64,000 nucleotides of DNA, from contig JAWPHD010000094.1 in assembly GCA_037043455.1 (NCBI GenBank), forward strand, positions 496,001 through 560,000, read 5' to 3'. This document shows, piece after piece, positions 46,091-55,475 of this stretch (positions within the stretch are counted from its first letter, which is position 1; each line of letters begins with the position of its first letter). The DNA is from Cyrtodaria siliqua. Lineage: Eukaryota; Mollusca; Bivalvia; Adapedonta; Hiatellidae. The translations under genes and the position numbers were made by a program. Below the pieces are notes generated by a model. That model saw only the letters and a list, made by a program, of their open reading frames with translations, was not told the DNA's origin and did not search any database.

Positions 46091-47395
46091 ATGTTTCGAA
46101 GTAATCAATATAATACTAGATATGAACATATACCTATTCAGTTAGATACTCCTATAACACAACCGGGAAATAATACCAGACAAATGAAAAGTGGTTATCA
46201 GTTTACAATAAATAATGGAAGTTCTTACTTTGATTAGTATAACACATATTTTGAAATCAGTTTTCAAGTAAACAAACTTGCTGATGGAGCTGCTTTTGCA
46301 GACGCTGACAGAATTGCTTTAATTAACGATGCAGCTTCATCGATTGATCAAATGCAAGTAAGGCAAAATGGAAAAACAGTTTACGATGGAAATAAACTTC
46401 ACAGATTTGTTAATGTAAAAAACTTGCTTGAAATGTCTGATGATTATGCAAAAACAACCGGAACAAACGAATACTTTTATTTAGATAAACCAGCTTGATC
46501 GTTTCGAGATTCTGCCACAGCCGTGGGGCTGTGGCAGAATCTCGAAACGATCAAGCTGGTTATAATTCAGGATTTGCAATTCGCCTTGCTTTAATCATAA
46601 CTAATCAAAAAGTTGATTCTATAATTCCATTAAACAAATATTCCTTCTTTGAAGGTTTGGAAACAAACATGCTTCCTCCTAGTCAGATTCAAATCAGATT
46701 GCAACTAACATATGATAATGTGCTAATTTTCAAAGCAGGTGGTGATGATGGCCGGGTAGTTATTAATAAATTAGTTTTGTGGATACCCGGAATGATATTT
46801 AACTCAGATGGTTTAAGTTATGTAATGACAAATCATATGATATCAACAAGATGGACTTACCTCCGTGAAATGATACAAGAAATCGGAAGTTCTGACGCAA
46901 CTGAATCCATATTTAGAATAACGGCTGGTGTTAAAAATCCCAAACATGTGTTTGTTTATTTGCAAAGGGCCGACAAGAGTTCTTTTCAAACACAAAATCC
47001 TCATCTTTTGGATACATACGTTTAAGGTAAATGCTGCTAATACTAATTGCTATTTACAATCAGCTAGACTGGAAGTTGGAAGTGGAGTTCATTATCCAGA
47101 AATCGAATACAGTTATGATAATATCGTAAGAATATTCAGAGATGTTATTAATTATTCTTACAAGCAAAATGATAAAAACACTGGAACTTTAATAAACGTG
47201 AGCAATATTAAAACTCTTTTCGGAATGATGTATTTCGATTTGAGTTACAAGAAAAATGGAGTCACTATTGATCCAAAACAACTAATTCTGAGATATAAAT
47301 TAAATATACCTCCTGCTGCTCGATATATAGTTTATGCTTTGATCTTATACGAGGAAAATGTTGTTATTGATACTGTCGGGTCGGGAATGAACTAG
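46091..47395 (+). pseudogene. Major capsid protein (double jelly-roll), broken
   Basis: Reads from ATG 46091 (MFRSNQYNTRYEHIPIQLDT) but meets an in-frame stop at 46234-46236, then a 35-bp hairpin at 46488-46561 that shifts the frame, then a frame change near 47025. The parts (46091-46490, 46560-47025 and 47025-47395) together span about 430 codons, which suits Polinton major capsid proteins. Position between the minor capsid gene and the protease also fits. Typical patterns are NDAASSIDQMQVRQNGK early and ILRYKLNIPPAARYIVYALI near the end. It cannot be expressed intact. Confidence 0.8.
46488..46561. repeat. Perfect 35-bp hairpin inside the capsid gene
   Basis: Arm 46488-46522 is the exact reverse complement of 46527-46561, with a 4-nt loop GTGG. 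The right arm reads in frame with the following capsid codons (AESRNDQAGYNSGFA) and looks native. The left arm looks like an inverted copy of it that replaced or displaced capsid codons. Best read as a template-switch mutation. Confidence 0.9.
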
Positions 47396-47406
47396 TTATT
47401 GTTTAA

Positions 47407-47410
47407 TCTA
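47407..47410 (+). promoter_or_regulatory. TCTA element of the 47424 gene
   Basis: TTAATCTAACTTATAATATAA leads directly into ATG 47424, with 13 nt between. Confidence 0.55.
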
Positions 47411-47423
47411 ACTTATAATATAA

Positions 47424-47861
47424 ATGACTTACGTAAATTATTCAGTAAATTTATCAGATGGCCAGAAACAAAGTTTAGCAAAGGCTTATGAAAACAGAAG
47501 TGAATTAAAACTCAGGTTAAAAAATAACCAACTGACTGGGAATTTTCCTTTGCTGCTAACAGCTACTCAGATTAACAATATTAACAAAGCTAAATCTGAT
47601 GGACGGGGATTAGACATAAATATATCAAAATCGCAAATGAGATCTCAGTCCAAGAATGGAGGCTTTTTAGGTGCATTAGCTGGTTTGTTGACTAAAACAA
47701 TTTTACCAACAGTTGCTAAATTTATTCCAAAAGTATTAGCACCGCTAGCAACAGGAGCACTTAGCGGCTTGGCAAGTACTGGAATTGGTAAAATATTCGG
47801 AAATGGGATGGTAACTATTCCTAGTGACAAAAACAAGCACCTCTTAGATCGAATAAATTAA
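47424..47861 (+). CDS. Polinton conserved hydrophobic-tail protein
   Basis: 145 residues, intact. The first 75 residues are polar with a repeated Leu/Arg/Lys pattern (KLRLKNNQLTGNFPLLLTAT). From about residue 78 comes GGFLGALAGLLTKTILPTVA, followed by a Gly/Ala/Leu-rich segment that could insert in a membrane. The same GGFLG.L opening occurs in the next gene. Position just after the capsid gene suggests a virion component. I do not know its function. Confidence 0.65.
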   Translation: MTYVNYSVNLSDGQKQSLAKAYENRSELKLRLKNNQLTGNFPLLLTATQINNINKAKSDGRGLDINISKSQMRSQSKNGGFLGALAGLLTKTILPTVAKFIPKVLAPLATGALSGLASTGIGKIFGNGMVTIPSDKNKHLLDRIN

Positions 47862-47881
47862 CACTTGCACAAAGAAACAAG

Positions 47882-48157
47882 ATGATAAAGTCTAAAGGTT
47901 GTTGTCCTATTAAACTAACAAAGCAGCAACAACAAGATGGAGGATTTCTTGGAATGCTTGCATCATTAGGAATTCCATTGATCGGATCTCTTATTAGTAG
48001 TTTAACTGGAAAAGGTTTGCAAGTAGGTAGAAAAGGAAAAGGACTAAGAGTTGATCGTGGAAAAGGTTTACAAGTAGACTCACAAATTAGGCCATACAGA
48101 AGTATACCATTTATAAATTATTATTTTTTTTTAAAAATGAACCTATCTCCGACTTAG
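47882..48157 (+). CDS. Small basic virion-type protein with adenain-type site
   Basis: 91 codons. The N-terminus has QQQQDGGFLGMLASLGIPLI, a hydrophobic stretch. LTGKG at residues 41-45 matches the adenovirus protease consensus and is followed by repeated (G)KGL(Q/R)V units (GKGLQVGRKGKGLRVDRGKG), a basic Gly-rich tail. This resembles small basic core proteins released by the viral protease. The last residues after about 82 run into the leader of the protease gene and may be altered by an indel in the T/A run at 48120-48136. Confidence 0.6.
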   Translation: MIKSKGCCPIKLTKQQQQDGGFLGMLASLGIPLIGSLISSLTGKGLQVGRKGKGLRVDRGKGLQVDSQIRPYRSIPFINYYFFLKMNLSPT

Positions 48158-48561
48158 ATATAATAAAATGGGTCAAGCAGCTAGGTATACAAAAATACAG
48201 GGGAGTGTTAAGTAAAAACAAATTACCGGCAAAACAAAATAAACAAGAATGTGGTATTATTAATCTTGATGATTAAATCGGACCTGGTACACACTGGACT
48301 TGTTATTATGGTAAGTATTACTTCGATCCGTTTGGTCTGAGTCCACCAAAAGAAGTTCTGACATACATACCTAATATAAAATACAATACCATTCAATATC
48401 AAGATAAAACAAGTGTCTTGTGCGGATATTTCTGTTTGTACTTTGTCAAAAGATTGCAAGAAGGAAACAGTGTGTACGATATTCTTTACAAATTATTAAA
48501 ACCATACAAACCGATAGAAAATGAAAACATCATAAAATCATATTTTGTAAACGAAGTTTAG
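48131..48561 (+). pseudogene. Adenain-like cysteine protease, one internal stop
   Basis: Maturation protease of the virion. One frame runs to TAG 48559-48561 with a nonsense codon near 48276-48278. Catalytic features in order: GTHW (His), YYFDPFGLSPP (Asp position), and CGYFCLYFV near the end (nucleophile Cys), the layout of adenovirus protease. There is no ATG in this frame upstream, so the start has also been disturbed, and the leader overlaps the previous gene. The catalytic triad is intact in the readable parts. Confidence 0.83.
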
Positions 48562-48565
48562 TCTA
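48562..48565 (+). promoter_or_regulatory. TCTA element of the phospholipase gene
   Basis: TAGTCTAATCTTATTTATAT leads into ATG 48579, with 13 nt between. It abuts the protease stop codon. Confidence 0.5.
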
Positions 48566-48578
48566 ATCTTATTTATAT

Positions 48579-49050
48579 ATGAGTTACTGTATTAAAGAAA
48601 GGATGGTTACTGAAAATATTAATCCTCAGTATGTGTTAGCCAAAAATGGTAGAAAAATGTTAAGAGCAACTTGTGCATCTTGCGGTATTACTAAAACACA
48701 GTTTGTTAAAAACACAGAATGTGGAAATATTGATATTCATAAAGCTTTGCTTCCTTTGCTACCTAAAAAAGGGCTAACAATTCCTGGTTATAAATATTGT
48801 GGTCCTGGTAATCCACTTGATAGCGGAGAACCGGTAAATGAACTAGATGCTGTTTGTAAAGATCATGATATTTGTTATGATGAAAATCCTAGTAATAAGT
48901 CGATGTGTGATAAAAAAATATGCTTGCTGGTTTGAAATCTAGCAAGTCTAAAACTATCGGAGAAAAGATTGCTAAAAATGTGATAGTCAAGCCTGTAATT
49001 AGTGCAAAATATAAACTTGGTCTTGGAGCATCAAAAAACGAGAAAAGGCG
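48579..49050 (+). pseudogene. Zinc-ribbon (DUF5679-like) plus phospholipase A2 protein
   Basis: 118 codons to 48935, then more Lys-rich sequence in another frame (KSSKSKTIGEKIAKNV) leading into the integrase region. Residues 1-47 resemble the DUF5679 zinc ribbon ([15 protein letters not shown]), but the first Cys pair is reduced to one Cys (YCIKER). Residues 70-105 hold [13 protein letters not shown], a calcium-loop pattern, and [12 protein letters not shown], with the His-Asp pair of secreted and parvoviral VP1-type phospholipase A2. Such domains help virions breach endosomes. The close junction with the integrase suggests they were once one reading frame or a tight pair. Confidence 0.75.
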
Positions 49051-49978
49051 TTGAAATGGACTGACAAGTTAGCAGATGAACTTCATAAGCCTATACGAAG
49101 AAAGTTCACTCGACGCCGTGTGATTGTTAATGAAATTGATAAAATATGGTCTGCTGACTTTGTTGACATGCAATCGTTTTCAAAGTATAATAAAGGTACT
49201 AAATACTTGCTTACTGTTATTGATATATTTAGTAAATTTGCTTGGGTTATTCCAGTTCCAAATAAAACTGGTTTAGAAATTACCAAAGCGTTCAAACAGA
49301 TAATCAGTACAAGAAGACAATGTAAATTACTGTGGGTTGACCAGGGTGTGGAGTTTTATAACAAAACGTTTAAGCAATTCCTTGATGATAATAATATCAA
49401 ACGTATCACACTTTTAATTTCGGAAAAGCTGTAGTAATTGAACGATTTAACAGGACATTAAAAGAAAAAATGTGGAAATATTTTACAGCTAACAATACAA
49501 ATATATATTTAGACGTGTTGCAAGAAATGGTTGATAAGTATAATAATACAAAACATCGGAGTATTAAAATGACGCCGATTGAGGCTAGAGATGAGAAAAA
49601 TTAAGGAAACAGTACATTTCAACTTGTATGGAAAGATGAAAAGTAATCAAATTAAGTCAAAGTTTAAAATAGGTGATAATGTCAGAATCAGCAAATATAA
49701 AAGAACGTTTGAGAAAGGTTATACCCAGAATTGGACTGAAAAAATATTTATTGTTGATAAAATTCAAAACACAAATCCTGTGACATACAAAATAAAAGAT
49801 TTAAACAACGAAAACATTGATGGAAGCTTTTATGATAAAAGCAAAGCAAGAAATATTCAGGATTGAAAAAGTAATACGACCCGATTATAAAAGGAAACAA
49901 GCATTGATTAAATGGAAGGGTTACAATGAGGATTTCAATAGTTGGGTTCCGTTTAATAATATTGAAAATATTAAATAG
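49051..49978 (+). pseudogene. Retrovirus-type integrase with chromodomain, fragmented
   Basis: The rve integrase core begins in frame 49051-49434 with the two Asp motifs (ADFVDMQ and WVDQGVEFYN). The Glu motif (ERFNRTLK) lies in another frame from about 49424 to 49602 after a small deletion. A third block (49633-49866) holds the SH3-like C-terminal domain (KFKIGDNVRISKYKRTF). A fourth to 49978 encodes a chromodomain (ALIKWKGYNEDFNSWVPF). The D-D-E set is complete but split by three frame changes. Chromodomains in Polinton integrases are thought to guide insertion to particular chromatin. Confidence 0.85.
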
Positions 49979-50010
49979 CAAAGCGATGATGAAGACTTTG
50001 CTTAACAAGT

Positions 50011-50257
50011 TGCAAATGTTTTAGTCATTTACAAAAAAAAAAATAGAAACTGAGGGTTTTGGTAAAGTTCTTCCTAAGCGAAGGGTAATCAAGCAGTTTT
50101 GTGTAGTTGTGTGGGGTCTGGCAGCAAGCATGGCATCGTCATTTTTTGACGTTTGCAAATGTTAGTGTGTTAAAGCCAACAGGAGACAACTTGAAAACTA
50201 TTGATTGTTTGTCGCGAGGGAGGAAATTGCGCCTATACTCTCAGTTTATATACTACT
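50011..50257 (-). repeat. Polinton terminal inverted repeat, right
   Basis: Reverse complement of 35667-35901 with an extra AGTTCTTCCTA segment near 50065-50075. It ends CTCTCAGTTTATATACTACT at 50257 and is followed by the CATGTT duplication. Confidence 0.9.
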
Positions 50258-50263
50258 CATGTT
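50258..50263. repeat. Target-site duplication CATGTT, right
   Basis: Exact match to 35661-35666. Confidence 0.88.
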
Positions 50264-51700
50264 GCAGAATCTGAAGAAAAACGCTTTTCCATTATTTTTA
50301 TTGTTTAAATAAAGTGGTGTATTCTGGGCTAAAATATAAATAATATAATCGGGAAAGGGTATGTATGTGTGAGGGGGGATAGGGAGGGGGGAGTGAGGTG
50401 CGTATAATTAGATATATACTATCTGGAATATCCCATTCCTGCCTATTGTTCAATAAGGAAATATTCAACAAGGGTCTAAAAACAAAACAAAAACTTTGCA
50501 TAGTGTGTTCTCAAGTTGCTAAGATACAGTCGTCAAGAAATGCATCAAAGAAAACAGCGTAACTACCTGTATCTTTGGTGAAAAAACATATAGGGCACCT
50601 GTATGGAATGAAACATTTTTGAAAGGTGATGTTGGGGATGTGGAGGTGTATCTACTATTAGGCCATATAGGCCCGGGTCTATTATACATCAAGTTGAAAA
50701 ATGAAAAAAAAAATAATGAAGGAAAACAGCCCAAAAATGCTATAAAACCTGAAGCCATAGGGGGGTGGGAGTCAATTATTTCTTCAAATACCACACAAGT
50801 TCTCTGTCAGATATACGCCAAAACGCACCATTGCATACCTAAGTTTAAAAATACCCCCGGACAACCGCCCATCTCCACCTCTTGTCAAGAAATGTTTTCT
50901 ATTAGAGGTGATTTTTAGGTAAGCGCATGAGGTAGGCTGCAAAGGATTTGCGAGGTGTGTTGGGTGGGGGTAGAGGAAAAATACACAGAGAGGTATTTCT
51001 GAGATATTTTTTTAAAATATATATATAAAAATCCATGGGGATATTTTTTAGATTTTTTAGGAGTTCGTGGTTTGATGAAAAGCTTTCCTAGGGTAGTGTT
51101 TGTTTCTGTAAGCCTAGGATGCTTTTGAGGAAAAAAACGTAAGTTGTATTTTTTTTTACTTTGTATGTGCAGGGTCTAAATCTAGAGTGGGTGGAGGTGG
51201 GGTGGGTGGGTATTTTGGACTAGAATAGCCATTTCCTTTCAAACAAGAGTAAAATTCGGTCAAATCCTCGGTGTAACTCCGGCCGACAGCCCCCACCCCT
51301 CCACCAACCCCATCCCCCACCCCCATCCTCATTCGCTAATCCGAGCAGAGAACTAGCCCTTTTTACGATTTTTGATACTTCATCTGGCTGTGTAAAATGC
51401 CACAAAAAAAAATATGAAAAAAAAGAATAAAAAAAGAAAAAAAGGCTTTTAGGGTCACAGAAGATCGCAACTCCTCATACTAAAAGTAAAATTCCTTGTA
51501 TCCATTATATGTCATTCAAACAGGGTAATACAGTAATACAGTTACATTCCATTTTCTTTTTATAATCAATCAATCAACACTTCACAATAAATCAAACTTA
51601 GTTTTTGATATGTCAGCTTCAACAGATTCAATCTCAAATAAATTACGCATACACAAGTGCAATACACAATCTATTAATAGACGAACACAAATTGGATGAC
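50264..51700. other. Unmatched flank right of the Polinton
   Basis: About 1.4 kb without counterpart in the first peptide-gene copy. It has G-rich and A-rich simple runs (GAGGGGGGATAGGGAGGGGG near 50370, poly-A near 51400-51440). Open frames of up to about 99 codons show no domain. No signal-peptide exon in the right phase was found here. Confidence 0.5.
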
Positions 51701-51705
51701 GGGTC

Positions 51706-52393
51706 TCGTCGGGTACTGAATTAGCACGGCCATATTTGGCCAGTGACAAAAAGGTCACCCGGATCCTAGGTTTACGAAAATAATTATAATCTTACCTGTA
51801 CTGATACTGATTCCATGTCACAGTTTGAGGTTGAATGTTATACTGTATAGGGTAATTATTCGAAAAATCCGCCCCTGTTTCCGAAATGTTCAAATGTACA
51901 AGACTGACTGGAAACAAATTATTTCGGAAACGGGGCGAATTATGCGAATATACTATGAAACATTCACCAACAAATAAAAGAAAGGAATCAAGTACTGAAC
52001 ATTCCCCTCTCTTTGCGCCATATGTCATAAACATGCGCACAGTAACAAAAAAGTAAAGAAAGGCGAAAATATTACTTCTAATCGGGAAGATTTGAATGGT
52101 AAAGTATATCTTACTTCTAATCGGGAAGATTTGAATGGTAAAGTAATGCTCACTTCTAATCGGGAAGATTTGAACGGTAAAGGAAAGCTTACATCTAATC
52201 GGGACAGTTTGAACGGTAAAGTAACGCTTACTTTCTAATCGGGACGATAATAACGGTAAAGAAAAGCTTACTTATAATAGGTACGATTTAAAAGGTAAAA
52301 AAAGGCTTACTTCTAATCGGGACAATTTTAACAGTTTTCAAGCAACCTGATTCCCCCACACTGTGTTACATGTATCAACTATCTTGGTTTCAG
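51706..52393 (+). other. Rest of intron 1, peptide gene copy 2
   Basis: Matches 22130-22779 of copy 1 (CATATTTGGCCAGTGACAAA, ATAATTATAATCTTACCTGT, CGAATTATGCGAATATACTA). It includes the conserved foldback (about 51866-51946) and an enlarged version of the CTTACTTCTAATCGGG repeat (52060-52335). Confidence 0.88.
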
Positions 52394-53872
52394 ATACTGC
52401 TGACAAGACGGACATCGAAGAGGTGATAAGAGAACTCCAACAGGCTTATAATGAAAACATCGACGACGGTGATATAGATGAAGCGTTAATGGTAATTAAT
52501 TGTGCTAGTTTATATTAACGCATTAATGAATACCTCGTGGATAATCTACTGTTTGCACATTCTATATCTAGAACAGGGACAAGAGCATGTGTTTTTCTCT
52601 TACAAAATATCCACTTACGGCATACATTGTAGCGTTTATCTTAACCATATTTAAGAGAAAAAGAGAAAAGTGGTGTATGATACAATGATATGATATATAA
52701 AATGTAATATAAAGAAAGCGTTCATCATGAGGAATTCCGATTTATGTCTAACCCTACTCTGTGTTGTATATTCTTTATGTATGCCCCCACTCTGTTTTGT
52801 ATTTGTTTATGTTTAACCCACTCTGTTCTGTTTGACCGCACTTTGTTATGGTTGAAACCACTCTGTTATGTTTGACCCCACACTGTTATATTTGACCCCA
52901 CTCTGTTTTGTATACTCTTCATGTTTTTGACCCCACTCTGTTATGTTTGACCACACTCTGTTATGGTTTTCCCCGCTCTGTTATGTTGATTCCACACTGT
53001 TATATTTGACTCCACTCTGTATGTTTGACACCCACTCTGTTTTGTATACTCTTTATGTTTTGAACTCTCTCTGTTTTGTATAGTTTTTATGTATGACTGT
53101 ATACTTTTTAACCGACTCTGTTTTGTATTTTATTTGTGTTTGACACCTCTCTGTTTTGTGTACTTTTGTTTTGCCTTACTTTCTTTTGTAATACCTTCTA
53201 ATGAGTTTAACAACAAAATGTACGTACAGTTTTTATATCCTTAGAAACGTGACTCTTGTGAAGACATCTGCGAGGGCGATACAGACTGCATGAACAACTG
53301 CGAGGATCAGGAATCATCGTAAGTAAATTGCATATTTCGCATAGTAAAAGCTGTGTTGTGATTCCAAAGGGGAGGTGGTCTGTTCAATCCCCGTCCCGGT
53401 CACACCAACGACTTCATTAAAGTGGCGCTAGAGCTACTCATTTGAACTCACCATATATGGTGAGTGGAATCGTAAATGAAAACCGTATATTGACACTAGT
53501 GGATAAGTCGGAATAGCAGGCATGCATACTGTGAGGTTCATTATTAATATAATAAGAAGCCATTTTTAAGATAATTCATTATGTTTAGACCCTCTGGAAT
53601 AGAAAATATCACAAGTTTCTCTGCATACATGATTTAGTGCATACGAAGATGCATAGAGGTTTTATCCATGAATGTGTCTGGCATATATTTACTATTGTCA
53701 TTGTAGATACCCTGACAAAAAAGCGTGGGGTTCGTGGAGAGCTCCAAGGTTTCCAAGGTTTCCAAGGATTCCGGTGAGAGTACCAAGAGTACCAATAAGG
53801 TTTCCAAGGATTCCGGTGAGAGTACCAAGAGTACCAATAAGGATTCCGTGGAGGAGTCGGGGAAAGAAGTAA
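52394..53872 (+). CDS. Pro/Arg-rich peptide precursor, copy 2, exon 1 not found
   Basis: Exons 52394-52491, 53245-53318 and 53707-53872 keep the splice sites and phases of copy 1. The acidic pro-region has one residue fewer. Exon 3 keeps Lys-Arg and CX3C-X5-CX3C. Exon 4 begins YPDKKAWGSWRAP and then becomes a Pro/Arg-rich tail of 46 residues (13 Arg, 11 Pro, three Trp, no acid) with a 14-residue unit RFPRIPVRVPRVPI repeated twice, ending in Gly-Lys-Lys. Regular Pro-Arg spacing is like Bac5/Bac7-type and insect proline-rich antimicrobial peptides. No signal-peptide exon lies nearby; the duplicated segment begins inside intron 1. It is either 5'-truncated or spliced from exon 1 at 20159. AATAAA is at 53962. 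Confidence 0.72.
52745..53190. repeat. T-rich degenerate repeat in intron 2, copy 2
   Basis: Counterpart of 23360-23780, with the same order of CACTCTGTTATGTTTGACC variants and a few indels. Confidence 0.85.
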
Positions 53873-54077
53873 ACTGAACAAGACTGGGGAAAAAGGAAAC
53901 AAACATGTGTTCCACTCCAGATACGATCATATATATAATCAGTACAGTTTATTGAAATTATAATAAACTTATATATTGTGCTTGACAACTGCAAACACAA
54001 TCGAATTCTACTGTTTCGGTATTTGTACTATGTAACAATAAACATCTGATACAACTTTACCTTTCGTTGTCTTGATA

Positions 54078-55475
54078 CTTGTGTATACATTGTAACATTA
54101 CATGTGTAGAATACCATCATGTATACATTGTTACTATACATGTGTAGAATACCATCGTGTATACATTGTAACATTATATGTGTAGAATACCATCGTGTAT
54201 ACATTGTTACTATACAAGTGTAGAATACCATAGTGTATACATTGTAACATACCATGTGTAGAATACCATCGTGTATACATTGTAACATTACATGTGTAGA
54301 ATACCATCGTGTATACATTGTTACTATACACGTGTAGAATACCATCGTGTATGCATTGTAACATACCATGTGTAGAATACCATCGTGTACATATTATTAC
54401 TGTACATGTATAGAATACCATCGTGTATACATTGTAACATTACATGCGTAGAATACCATCGTGTATACATTGTAACTCTACATGTGTAGAATACCATCGT
54501 GTATACATTGTATCATTATATGTGTAGAATACCATCGTGTATATATTGTAACATTACTGTGTAGAATACCATCGTGTATATATTGTAACATTACTGTGTA
54601 GAATACCATCGTGTATATATTGTAACTTTACTGTGTAGAATACCATCGTGTAAACATTGTAATATTACTGTGTAGAATACCATCGTGTATACATTGTAAC
54701 TTTACTGTGTAGAAAACCATCGTGTAAACATTGTATCATTACTGTGTAGAATACCATCATGTATACATTGTAACATTACTGTGTATAATACCATCGTGTA
54801 TACATTGTAACAGTACATGTGTAGAATACCATCGTGTATACATTGTAACATTACATGTGTAGAATATCATCGTGTATATATTGTAACTTTACTGCGTAGA
54901 ATACCATCGTGTAAACATTGTAAGTCTAAATGTGTAGATTACCATCGTGTATACATTCTAACTATATATGTGTAGAATATCATCGTGTATATATTGTAAC
55001 ATTACATGTGTAGAATATCATCGTGTATACATTGTAACATTGCATTTGTAGAATATCATCGTGTATACATTGTATCATTATATGTGTAGAATACCATCGT
55101 GTATATATTGTAACATTACTGTGTAGTATACCATCGTGTATATATTGTAACTTTACTGTGTAGAATACCATCGTGTAAACATGTTAAGTCTAATTGTGTA
55201 GAATACCATCGTGTATACATTCTAACTATATATGTGTAGAATATCATTGTGTATATATTGTAACATTACATGTGTAGAATATCATCGTGTATACATTGTA
55301 ACATTACATATGTAGAATACCATCGTGTATACATTGTAACATTACATATGTAGAATATCATCGTGTATACATTGTAACATTACATGTGTAGAATAACATC
55401 GTGTTCACCTTGTAGCATTATATGTGTAGAATACCATCGTGTATACATTGTAACATTATATGTATAGAATAGCAC
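54078..55475. repeat. 38-bp satellite, second array, about 37 units
   Basis: Same unit as 24652-30058, again starting about 110 bp after the poly(A) signal of the peptide gene. Many units here are shortened to about 36-37 bp (ATTACTGTGTAGAATACC). The array is roughly a quarter the length of the first. Confidence 0.95.

Larger units (their letters stand above)
35667..50257. mobile_element. Polinton/Maverick element, complete ends, decayed genes
   Basis: The element is 14,591 bp, begins AG and ends CT, has inverted terminal repeats of about 235-247 bp and a perfect 6-bp duplication. Genes: polymerase B, a coiled-coil protein, a late-transcription-factor-like zinc protein, two small minus-strand genes, packaging ATPase, fibre-like protein, minor capsid protein, small virion-type proteins, major capsid protein, adenain-like protease, phospholipase A2 protein and integrase with chromodomain. 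The left genes run mainly minus and the right genes plus. Most large genes carry stops or frame changes, so this copy cannot move or assemble by itself. Well-preserved ends suggest moderate age. Confidence 0.95.

Noticed and set aside
51070..51110. Short ATG frame followed by GTAAGC as exon 1 of peptide gene 2
   Set aside because: Only 11 codons, and it ends in the wrong phase: joining to 52394 gives an early stop.
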